Shown in pieces: positions 26,304-37,728 of a DNA stretch of 64,000 nucleotides. This DNA is from Ichthyophonus hoferi (lineage: Eukaryota; Opisthokonta; Ichthyosporea; Ichthyophonida; Ichthyophonidae): assembly GCA_002751075.1 (NCBI GenBank), contig NAOQ01000414.1, positions 1 to 64,000 on the forward strand, given 5' to 3'. Position numbers and translations under genes: made by a program. Under the pieces are notes generated by a model. The model did no database searches. It saw only the letters and a program-made list of their open reading frames with translations, and was not told the DNA's origin. The stretch's first letter is position 1. Each line of letters begins with the position of its first letter.

Positions 26304-27932
26304 ATCTAGCAGACACTGTCAAGTACTAGGTCTTTATGCGTACCCTTATATACTAACCTGCTCTAAAATAATTGAATACAGCGAGTGTATTTGTCTTGCG
26401 CCACTTGGTTATGATAGCTGACTATACAGTATTATAAATGTTGGCAGAAAAAAAACTAAAGGTTGTACAATTTAAAAAAAATATTGTTAGTAGATACGAA
26501 ATACAAATAATAAAAGTCAAAACATAAATTGTTCTTATTAAACTAGCCAATTATGGATGTAACTATAGATAGATATTTGTTCTATTTTAATGAATGGCTA
26601 TCACATGTACATACATACTGTGTAATAGTAGTAAGTGTATAGTATTTGTATAATTTATATTATTATCAGCCTGTCGTTTGCTTGGAAAATTTGCAGTACT
26701 TATTATTCTTAAATTATTGTATATGGTGGAAATAAAATATAAATATATAAAAGGAAAATTAGAAAATATTCGGAGGTTAAAGGGATGGTATGTATGTTAA
26801 TACCAACCCAGTCATAATAAATACAATGCATCCTTTACATACTTTTTTAAACCATATTAACCGTAAGCTACACTGTTCAACCTCCTTTACCTTTTTTTCC
26901 TGTATTTATTCTTACGTTCAGAGCGGAATCTGTATTTGACAAGATGCAAAAAGAACTACAGTCAATCGGTAAAAAAAGAGATTATTAAGAGAATAGAATG
27001 ATAGCTATGATAACTATAGCGGCTCACTGCAGCAATTACTCAGAACCCGACTACGATGTAGTCATCAGGGTTAGGACAATAATGATTTATATAAAATTTA
27101 AATAGGTTGCAAGTATTAGTTTGCAAATTACCAATATTTCTCACATATCAGCAAGAACCCATTTGTCTATGACTGCCCTCTTCGATTGACTGTCTTATAA
27201 CCTATGCTTATATTAAAATATCAAATTACAACACCCGATTTATTAGACCAGCCAGCGAAATCAACCTTATTGTGGTATACTGGAATCAATAAATTGGGAC
27301 TTTTCTTTTTATAAAATATGTAAAGTAATAAATAGAACAGTGTTTACTATAATATGCATAATAATATAATATACATATAGATGTATTGATTATTGCAATT
27401 TAAAGCTGGTTAGGATTAGTATGGGTTTATATTAATAATGTAGCAATAGATAATTCTTGTCTGACCTGATTTACATTGTGTATCACTATGATCTAGGAGT
27501 ATTTGTTAAGCAATAAGATATTAAATAAAAGAGAATTACAATATTTTTGGCAGGTTCAATTAAACAACATAACAATATGCACGCAATAATTATGTTAATT
27601 TAGCTTGACTTTAAATTATCTGTCATTCTGGTCAAATGCAAACAAGTGTTAGTATCCATACAAACACAAACACAACTACTCATGCATCCTTGGACATTTC
27701 ACAAACATGAACATGAAAAATAAGATATCTCATAAATTAACCTGTAATAGTAACAGTAAGAAAACAGACTAGGACAAGTATCCATGTTTAATAAAAGTCA
27801 ATTTCGTTTGATCTCATGTTTGCAGTATATTTTGTTTGCAACCATCAGTAATAAAATAAAAAATGTTTTTCAATCTTGGTTATCGATTATTAGTATATTT
27901 AGGTTGCTCCACATTTGGTTTTCCTTTCCTTC
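26304..27932. other. Intergenic, GPAT 5' end to cysteine-rich gene 3' end
   Basis: AT-rich with no coding chain. The part next to 26303 is the presumed GPAT promoter. The plus-strand open frame at 27784-28044 is hydrophobic AT-rich noise overlapping the terminal exon of the opposite-strand gene. Confidence 0.5.
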
Positions 27933-27938
27933 TTTATT
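27933..27938 (-). other. Candidate polyadenylation signal of cysteine-rich gene
   Basis: AATAAA on the minus strand (TTTATT on plus), 86 nt past the TAG at 28024-28026. Such hexamers are common in AT-rich DNA, so support is positional only. Confidence 0.35.
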
Positions 27939-28023
27939 TTGGCTTATTAAATTGAGCAATTTATTAATTAGACATATAGGTTTAGGTGTAAAGGGGCTTG
28001 TACATTTTACTGATTTGTTAATT

Positions 28024-30207
28024 CTAAGTTGGCTTTGCACTTAGAGTGGTTCTATTAATATTGGAAGCATTGTTCCAGGATGCTTCGTCAATGGTCATGG
28101 GGCAGGGCTGACCCTTGGTGACGCACACAGAGTCCTGCACCAGTAGGTAACGTATTTGTATGTATTAGTATGTTTATATAAGTGAAGATATATATGTAGG
28201 AGAAAATTTAAGTAAGAAAATGCATACAATCTTACGTACTTATATATATATATACCAAGAAAAATAATATGTGGCTTGGCTCTAGGAAATGCGTAAACTT
28301 GTATACCCTATGTTAATTAAATCATTTGCATATCTCATTTAAAAATGAAAAAGACACCAGGGAAAAGACAACGGAAGATTACATTTGAATAGAGAATAGA
28401 GTAAACGCCACTAAAGCAAATTTTATTTAATTATACATAGTTATGAATCAACTCAAATCAAATCAGAGAAACATGATCCCATTGTTGGAAAATAGTACAT
28501 CACCACTACGCCCAGCGTAGTAAAATGCCCAAAGACTACAAACAGAGACAATATTTTTGTTAGACACCAGTCACAGTTACCATATGAGACCAATATTTGA
28601 TATTAGGTACGATAACTTATCTACAAATAAATTACAACCAATATAATTACAACAAGTTGAGACAAAGAAATAAAATACCTCAAGGGAACAGGAGTGAGTG
28701 CACATTGAAGCACCCGGTTGCCACGTACATACATTTTCACCCCCGATAATGGTTGCGTTCATGCACGCCTTACACCCTGTAAACTCCTTGCATTGCATCT
28801 CAGGAGTAATTTGCTCTGGTGGTGGGGCTGCAACTATGGCTACTGGAACACTGCAATTCTTCGCCTTTCGCACACAATCGTCCATTGTCTATGCTTATAT
28901 AATAAAAAGGTGCATAATAAGAAATGTGCATGTAAACATGACATGTTTATGTGTATTAAAGTTTAGTTGTCAGCATGATGTTTGCTTTAGAACTTTGAAT
29001 TTTCAAACTTTGCAAAGTACAATATAAAAGTAAAGGTTTCTCAATATGAAATAGGGTATAATGAAAATAAAATCATAATTCCGTAAAATAGATGCGTTAA
29101 GAGTAAACACAAAGGCGTATATATATGTAAAAGAAAAAAGTGAGTAAGAGAGAAGATATATAAAAAGAGGAAAAATAAATAAAAATAGAAATAAAAAATA
29201 GTGAACTCAATATTAAATACAATATAAATCAAGGCAACCATTTCATTAGTTTAAAACATACCGTAATAGCACAGTCTAATGTGCATGCACCTGCTTCAGG
29301 CTGCCAAGTACACCCTACGCTAATACAATGCGTGCATCCCTCCTCAGTAACATTAAAGCACTTTTTGTCAGTAAGCTCAGGAGTAGCTTCGGCGGAAGTG
29401 TTGACGGGGGGCTTCAGAGGAGGCTGTTTGGCCAGAAACTCTACGGCACTAATATCTTCTTTTCTTTGCCTGCACTCGGTTACATTTTTCCGGCATTGCA
29501 TATCCTGAAAATAGTATTATATATTGGGAGTAATTTAACAATTTTGTGATTTGGTTATGTAAGATGTTACTCTATTATATAGTTAAATATGCAAGAAGAC
29601 AAATACACGCGAAGAACAATCAAGAAAGGCAGGGAATTGGAAAAACAGAAAATTTGGCGAGGAGGGGAAGGGAAATAGCTGGTAAATATTTCTTATAATT
29701 GACCCTTAACGTCCACCCTTGATACAATAACAGCTTTAAGAATTATGTCTTAACAGTAATGTTCATTGCATTTACTACAGAATAATAAACCAATAACTCA
29801 TTCACCTTAAAATCGCAATTTTCTGTACAATATCCCTCAGTACCATCTGGCTGCCAGGTGCACCCGTGCTGAGCGCAGCCTTGGCAACCCCCATTAATAA
29901 TAGCGGAGCACACTTTTTGTTTTTCTGTTGGGGCCTGAGTACCAAACCCTATTAATTGCCCCAGAGAAACTATTTCGATGTCATCGCCTTCTCCTGTGTT
30001 TAATACAATAGTATCACTTTGTGTCAGATTTTTTAACTTTTCAGCAACCTCAGATGCCTCCAATGCAAGTTCTTTGGCCTCCTTATTTGTAAGTTCAGGA
30101 AGGGGATCAATGTTGGTTAACTTCTTGATTGGAACGAACCGATTTCCTTTCTTCTGTTGTGGTGTAATAATAATACTAGCGTCAGTAGCTTGTATGGAAA
30201 ATGACAT
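28024..30207 (-). CDS. Cysteine-rich modular protein with CTWQP repeats, unknown family
   Basis: Four minus-strand exons, all joined in phase 0: 30207-29806, 29504-29262, 28888-28679, 28134-28024 (TAG), giving 321 residues. Exons 1-3 each end with a similar cysteine module: GCQGCAQHGCTWQP...CTENC, GCTHCISVGCTWQP...CTLDC and GCKACMNATI...CTWQP...CTHSC. Exons 2-4 each begin with a C-x(5-7)-C pair (MQCRKNVTEC, DDCVRKAKNC, VCVTKGQPC). NxS/T sites (NVTE, NATI, NNAS, NRTT) suit a secreted or surface protein. The chosen ATG at 30207 gives no signal peptide, so an upstream exon is likely. Exon 1 has an acidic, Leu/Lys-rich stretch before its module. The pattern recalls PSI-type small disulfide domains only in cysteine density; I do not recognise the family. 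One exon per module in one phase suggests growth by exon duplication. Confidence 0.75.
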
Positions 30208-31222
30208 TTGAAAATAAGATTTTTTTTAGCACCCGAGTGTTGAATCGTTGAGCAGTACAGTGTGATGGTAATTACTTGTAATACTTTTCCACAGTAGGTT
30301 GCTTATAATATATAAAAGCCAGTTGTTTGGTTTTCTATCTATACACATAGTTTGTTTATAATAATACGTAATCTAGGAAAATTAAAATTGCTTGCAATGG
30401 GATGATAAATGACTCTGATTTGTAGCCAAAAGTAAAAGAGCACTCTGCATAGGCTTGAATGTATTTAGTCTTTTTCTTATTGACATTACTGTCTCCAATT
30501 GCCCTTTCACCCCTTTCCACTTTTTATTAAATTGATTTATTTATTGTATTCCAGTCATGAAGCTTTTGAATTTATATTAATGTCAATCACTTAACCCATT
30601 TATATGACACTATTCATACAATAATATTATTTGTTACTACTAATACTATTGGTTCCGTATATCTATCTACTCACAATTCCCAATATACCACCCAACTCTT
30701 AACTGATTGACAATGGTCAAATATCCTATTTCGCAAAGAAATCACGAACTGTTGCAAGCTAGATTATACTAATTTTATTTCTACCATTATTATAGTTTAG
30801 TGCAATCCGAGATTTAAACCATAGTATTCTAGCGTATATTCTGTAGATATATGCATCTTTTTCCTTGAGAAAATAAAACTACATATTTAATTTCTTTTCT
30901 ATTAACCTTTGTATACAATAGTCTGAATCACAAACATTTCATTATATTCATGAAGATATGTAGGGTGATATGATTTAAAAATAGACTTATACACACCTTT
31001 ATTTTATATGTATCTACATTATACATGGTATACATTATAGACTGTTAATACTGCTATTCCTATATATATAGACATCACCCAAATCTTTATTATGACCACA
31101 TAAGTGTTTTTTCTTGCATCCTTCCATATATGTATAAGCAAGCCAAAATACAATGTTTAGTTGCATACATACAACTTTATAGTGTACTGTACAATCTGCT
31201 ACATTCATTCGATATGGCTTTC
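30208..31222. other. Spacer between TIMP-like gene and cysteine-rich gene
   Basis: About 1 kb of AT-rich sequence. No recognised exon. AATAAA-type hexamers on the minus strand (for example 31086-31091) could end the TIMP-like transcript. Equally, this could be an intron if the two minus-strand genes are one unit. Confidence 0.4.
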
Positions 31223-34200
31223 CTATTTGACTTTGCCATTTATAACAGACGGCTCCATATTGTCATTCAACACACAACATAATTGTCTTAAACATGTAAT
31301 CACAAACTGACGTACCTTAGCATTTTTTTTACAAGGGAAGGCCTTCTTATCCAGAAGATTGCTGTCAATATTAAGTATATGTATATAGCAATAAATGGAA
31401 TGCAAAATATTAGAAAGTGGCATATAAAAAATAAACTAAGTTAGGGGGTATGTGGGGATTGCAATTAAGAAAAAACAGATTGAAAAACATTTCTAACAAA
31501 TAAAAGAGACTGGTAACATAAATGACTTTAGTAGAAAACTTGAGGTATAATATTATATATATCATAGAAGATAAACCTGCACAAAATAAAAAAGTAAGTT
31601 GGAATTTTAAAACTTGTATAAAATTGTATCGTAGATATATTAAATCTGACATACTAATAAAATATTTTTCTAGCAATAGCAGGAAAAGGGGTACACAGTC
31701 ATATGATCATAATTTTTTGCCGTTCCATATGTTTTCATAGCTATAATTTATTCACGGTTTAAACAGATATGTCCAATTCCATTGTGCAGCAAAATATTGT
31801 CTACATAGCCTCTTTCTAGTTTCTAATAGATATACCATTCTTTGGCATGGAGGCATTCGTAAACCTTCTGTTGAAATAAGCGTGCATGCATTCATGTATT
31901 TTTTTTATCTAATAGTACAGCTCTTGTGGGCTGAAAAGGGGACTTACAGGTTTTCAAACTAGGGCCTTGGCCTATAAAAGAAAGTTTTAATATACCCTTT
32001 ATCTTGATATGGACGTATGGTGTTTATTTACTTGTCTATCTCTTAAGCCACTGTGGTCCTATTTCATTTAATTAATGCTTTTAAAGATAGTAGGCAGTTG
32101 TACCATTCTTTTTTTTTTTTTTTGAAATCACATTGGTATTTAATAACACCAAGCTAAAACTTAGTAATTATATTAAAGAAATGTGTATTTCCCTTACCGT
32201 TTTAATTTGGCATTAAGGCTAGCCCATGGTTTATTTATGCCACAACTTGTAAGCATGGCTCCACGGCCCACCGTAAAAAGATACTCGGTTCTAGAACGAA
32301 GTCTTCCTACGAAACATTGGCTTTCGTATGGGGAGCTCTGGAGGGCTACTTTGGCACCAACCTATCAAATACACAAAATAGCGTTAGAAACGTAAACAAA
32401 AAAGAAATGTAGAAAAAATAATGAAGTGAAAGGAAGTTGGGGGAGAGAGTGAAGGGGTCTTTACAAAATACTCAGATTATATTCCGAATGATAAACATTT
32501 TTCCACCAGAACAACATTGGTTCCTGGACCATATTTAAATTAAATACATAAAAACTCTTTGAAGAGATGTATACATCCTAAAACATACGATTATAAACAA
32601 CTCCTCGCAATTGTACATATTTTTTTACAAAGGGCGTATGATCCGTACAGCCTGAGCTAACCAAATTGTAAACAGTATAATTGGACATATTTAATAATTT
32701 CTGTCTAAAAGGCAGATGAGTGAATTAGATCAAAACCGAGTGTATGTAAAGGGGAAGCAATTTTAATACTATAATATCAGACAATTAATACTATTAACAC
32801 CAAAACCGGTGTCAGGCGGGGAAGTATAGAAGATTTTGTCATTCAATCTACTAAATTATACAAACATATATCACTAATTGGAAAATTGTCAGTGATAGTG
32901 ATAGAACTATATGTAATATAAATTAAAGAAGAGCAAGAAAAATATTATGGAAACTATTTTCAAATTGAATACCTACTTCTTCTGTGCCAATTATTTAATT
33001 ATTTAGTAATATTAATTTAATGCGCATGTATTTGCTATTATTATCAAGCCTTACAGGTAGTCGCGCACAGAGAGCAGCACAGGTAATAGACTATACAGTT
33101 AGTATTTGCCCTTAATATGAAAGCCCACGTCCTAAATTTACTGTTATAGCTTTTTAGATATTCTTTAGATTTTTTTACGTCTATAAATAAATACTGCTGG
33201 CTTCTTAAGATAGCATTGATGGCATAATATATATATATACATTAAGCTGCTTTTCCTTGTCTTAATCACACAACCAAATGTATTATCATTTTATTATCAA
33301 AGACTAGGAAGCATATCGGAATTGTTAAATATGGTGGGGGAAGGAGAAAGGTGGAAGGCGGGGGGTGATAGTAGGCTCACCATCATATCAAAATTAAAAA
33401 GAAAAAACACAACTTACTCTCAATTGACCTTTGAAAACGGCGTTAACTTTTATTATATACTTGATATTAGGGTCCGTTCTGTAGAAGTGTACAAAATACT
33501 TGTATTATATAATTGTTACGTTTATTTACAACAAATATGCCATTAAAACTGTATAAAGATACTAAAATATCTGTCATTTATCTGATGTTTTAACTGAGGT
33601 TATGTATCTCACTTGCTACACATCAAATCTGGATATGATATTGATATTGAGAATTTAGCCACATCTGAAAGCTAAACTCATTATAAAATAAGTAATATAA
33701 AGAATTTAATGTTAATTAGCCTTTATATTAAATTTATAAACAATTTTCGTAAACTTAGAGTGATACACCAGATTGTCCTGCCTTATCGCTTTATAAAGGT
33801 ATAGTTTCAGATATTGTTTCCAGAACAAAAATATGATATGATATGAAGACTAGTCTTTGTTTATACATGTAAATAAACCTCTTACCCAAACTCTCAACCT
33901 GTCGTCCAATTTATGAGCTTGTAGTAATTCACAGCAATTACAAAAAAACTTTGATTTAAAGAGCTAAATTAAATTGATATATGATATATCATAACCAGTA
34001 AGATGAAGCACACATCATTCTTTTCCGAAGAAAAATACAACAGCTGGAGCAGTACATACCCAGTTCTACCCATACGAAGCAGCTTAGCCTTGAGAATGTA
34101 TGAATATTGGCCTAGTTTTTGGCATATCTTCATGTTTTTGTCAGCGCATACACATGTCCCTTGTACCATGTTGAAAACAATCAAGGCAGAAAGCACAAGG

Positions 34201-34223
34201 TACAACTTGATAAGGAGATGCAT
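31223..34223 (-). CDS. TIMP-like secreted protein (netrin-like domain, metalloproteinase inhibitor fold)
   Basis: Minus-strand exons 34223-34060, 33478-33418, 32361-32198 and 31361-31223 (TAG), phases 2,0,2; 175 residues. Residues 1-23 are a clear signal peptide (MHLLIKLYLVLSALIVF...). The mature chain would begin CVCADK, the C-x-C start by which TIMPs chelate the metalloproteinase zinc. Mature cysteines fall at 1, 3, 11, 68, 92 and 117, against 1, 3, 13, 70, 99 and 124 in human TIMP-1; the last spacing of 25 is identical. Other matches: YILKAKLL (cf. VIRAKVV), IKYIIKVNAVFKG (cf. IQYEIKQIKMFKG), CFVGRL...TEYLFTVGRG, and LTSCGINKPWASLN (cf. LCDFIVPWDTLS). After the sixth cysteine only a short tail remains, in place of the TIMP C-terminal domain. 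The last exon contains an internal donor (AAG|GTACGT at 31316), so splicing onward is possible. Inhibitory activity is inference. Confidence 0.82.
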
Positions 34224-37200
34224 GATTTCTCGGTTTTCCCGTCGAACCTATACTACAAGTACATTCAAAAATGACAATCCCAAGACAGATATTCTTTTTG
34301 TGTCTTAGGCCTAGTTTATTGAAACTTTTGATCCTATTTGAAGGATAATTTTTCTACGCCATATAAATTAAGATATCAATTAACATGTATAGGCTACTCG
34401 AACACAAAAGTGGTATCAATGCATATTGTAATACTTGTTCGAATACACATACTGGCTGGTATTCGGCATTTTTGTTAAATGGACTGATTGCTACGTGATC
34501 TCATGCTTACATAGACTCATTTGTGTTAATAAGCAGGGATAAAGTAAAATTAAAAGTTAATGAGCCAATCAGACTCAATAATGAAGAGTTGTTTACTGTT
34601 TTACCGTTGAAATTTGAGATTCCTTTTTGGATTCTTTTGGAGTGGGAGCAAATTGAATAATAGATGATCATCACTAAAGCAGATGTACTTTTATACATAT
34701 TTTTTTACATAAAAAGTTTTCACGCCTTGTCAGTCTTTAGAAAGAAAATATATAAACCCCAAAATTAAATAACATTTATTGCCGCTGATTAAAAATTGTA
34801 CTATGAGATCTTCCTTGCTCTGCATCTCTCTGTAATCCCTTTCAAGAAGATATATGAAAAACATTACATATGCGGCAGCAGTATGTACTATGATGTTTAG
34901 CTATATTTAGCTCAAAAATTGTAATTTTAATTTATTGATGTTTTAAAAAGAATTAATGTATACAACAGCCCTATATAGTTTATAGCCCAATTATGATATT
35001 TCATAAGCTTTTTGAGATTGCACTTTCATTTTGGGATCGGGGTAGTTCAAATTCTATTACGAGCTATGCCTAAAAATATTAAATGACATACAAGTGTTTT
35101 TATTGGTTTATCAATATCAAACATCAATAAAAACAATATGATTGGTGTAAATAATATTGTGTTACTGTAAAATAATTTCGAGTCATCATGTTTCGTGTAC
35201 CAATAGAATTCACGTCCTAGAGTACCGTAAATATTTATTTGCCATGCTTCACAGGATTTCAGCGGCGCAAAAATGTAGGTCAGATCTGGCCCGTACAAAC
35301 CCGGATCGCATTGCTCCTTGCAGCTGCAAACTAGTTCCGACGGCAGTGAGTGTTGATTTTTAGGTTGTTTTATATTTGGGTATCCTAAATCCCCTACAAT
35401 ACATAAGCACACACATGGGTTATCACTTAAACATAAACAGTATTGCACTTAACAAATATGCGTTGGAATAACTAAGTAATCTAAGTTCAAGGTACAATTG
35501 AGCAGATCTTTGTACTTAAAATGTTCATGCAAATGCAGGCTTGTCCGAAAGGTCAACTTTAAAAATTAGTCGTACTGTTGCACCTATTATTAATCCGTAT
35601 TAATAAAACGGAAGACAGAAGAATAAGCACCAATTTGTATAATATATAATAGATTGTACTAGCAATCAAATCTATATAGCCTTAACAGTGTCTTTGTAAG
35701 GCACTGGTGCTAGAAGGGATTTTTGGACACGGGTTAGAGCCCTTGCTTTGTAGAATTATGTGCTCAAAATATGAAAAGTATCTACTAAATTTTTTAATGA
35801 TTACATTGGAGTAGTTACTTGTGCTCTAATTAATTCAAGCGTTGTCATTATTTGCTCTAAATTGCTATCATTTTATATAGTCACTAGTAGTAGTTATTGT
35901 TGTCACTGATCATCTTATACTATGATAATCCACTCGTTATGCTTATTGTGTCTTTTAAGAAATTGTAGGTCTTTGGGTGTCCTGGAACAGCATTTTATCA
36001 TTTGTCCTTGCTAGTCTAATTAGATATTTGTTCATATTAATTTGCTTGTCTTTATTGGTTTTCTTGACCTTACAAACAAAAATGTATATATGTGTATATA
36101 TGCGTAATTATAGTGAAGTGCATAAACATTTGGCTATTGTGTATTTTTAGTTTTATATGGATATATGCGCACAGACTTGCTCATATTTTTTTTTAGCAAT
36201 AATTACTAATTATGTAAGTAATATGACACATCGAACATAGTGAACCAAATTGATAATGTTCCTTTTATACTAGTCATAGCAATGGGGTTAGGGTAATCTA
36301 GATTTTATTTTACCGTTAATTTATTAGTTATTACAGAACTGCTAAAGCCACCTTCATACCAAGATATTGCAATTCTTTACGGGACACCTGTATGTTATTA
36401 GTTCAATCAAAATTTCATAGCATAACAAGTTAAGGTTAACTGCAAGTTCTAATGCAGTGACAATCATACTAATACCAATAGTAGTGAATAAGGACTTGGC
36501 GAACCAACTAAAGGAATACCAAAACCATTAACTTATGTGTCTTTGTTATTATTATTGTATCCCATAGTGGCCGTTCTGCCACTCTATTCTGTCTCTGCTT
36601 GTGACAGGACCAAGACGCGTAGTTGTATAGTGAAATGAAATAAAATGTTTTTGCTTCACTTTAATTATCTGCATGCAATTGTTAGCTGGCATCCTATATG
36701 AATAAGATAATAGCTACAACACGGGCTGGCATGGTCAATTAAAGTACTATTTCTTTTCTTTAGAAGTGACAGTCCAATAAAAGCTGATAGCTGGTCAAGG
36801 AGATTCGTCAGAAACTAAAGATAAATTACAAAGTGAGAGGTAATACGGGCCAATCATAGTGGAAATGATTTCCTTGCTAAGGTTAGGCACTGGGTTTAGT
36901 TGATAAATGGCGTATAAGGTAGTTTGACAAATATAATGTGGGTATGATAATAGGTAATTATTTTTTGCATTCAAAATTAAGTTGCTACTGCATTATAACA
37001 TGAATTTTTTCTTAATTTCATTTAGAAAGAGCCCCTGTTAATACCAAACCACAGTAATCTCACTACATGGGCTGGTTTTATGGTACACCACGACAATTTC
37101 TGACACAAAAAGAGATGTAAGTATGTATTTTTGTTGACATATGGCCAAAATAGCCCAAGACCGCAGCTCCCAGGCATACATAAGAAGAAAAAAACAAATT

Positions 37201-37728
37201 CATAACTAAGGCAACCTCAAGCTGCCCTGTTAAAGTAAAGTTAACACAAAGCAATGCCAACGGTAATTAACTGAATATTCTTAGAATATGATTAATAAGT
37301 TGCATCTTGACAAAGACAAAACGTGAGTAAAAATATAATGTTTAATAGTAAATATTCGCATTGCACATTTTACATTACTGCGAGATCAATTGATCTAAAT
37401 TTTATAAAAAATGTATTTCCTGCTTCAACATAAGGTGTAGGCCCTGTTCCTGGTTTACAAATGCATGTACAGAACAAATACTACATGTGTTCATATCGGG
37501 AGCAGCTATCATCCACACTCTTTGGATATCGATTTCAATATATCGTTTCCTCCAGAAAATATAATAGTACCACTTTTTTAATTGGTATATGTGTGAACAA
37601 AAACAAAAAAAGGGCAAAGAGAGAGAGAGAGAGCAATAGAACGATTTGTGTACACTCGTGGAAGGTAAGAGGTGGGTCTGCACTCACCCACCTCTCTAAT
37701 GCCCCTAATAATCTAATGCTTAATTAAA
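34224..37728. other. Intergenic 3.5 kb with two exon-like islands
   Basis: Mostly AT-rich. One island (35229-35363) is GC-richer and open on both strands. The minus frame is cysteine-bearing (VCSCKEQCDPG, LKSCEAWQINIYG). The plus strand has an acceptor at 35253-35254 and a GTGAGT donor at 35346, bounding a 91-nt open stretch. A second island (about 37110-37230, minus) encodes one hydrophobic helix, LGAAVLGYFG. Neither joins to a gene I can support. Confidence 0.4.

Noticed and set aside
31945-31975. Short minus-strand exon candidate between the TIMP-like exons 3 and 4
   Set aside because: It has an acceptor and a donor, but in the required phase it reads into a stop; exons 3 and 4 join in phase without it.
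37078-37260. Minus-strand frame with one membrane-like helix (LGAAVLGYFG)
   Set aside because: Faintly like an AAAP transporter segment, but one isolated helix with no partner exons is not enough.
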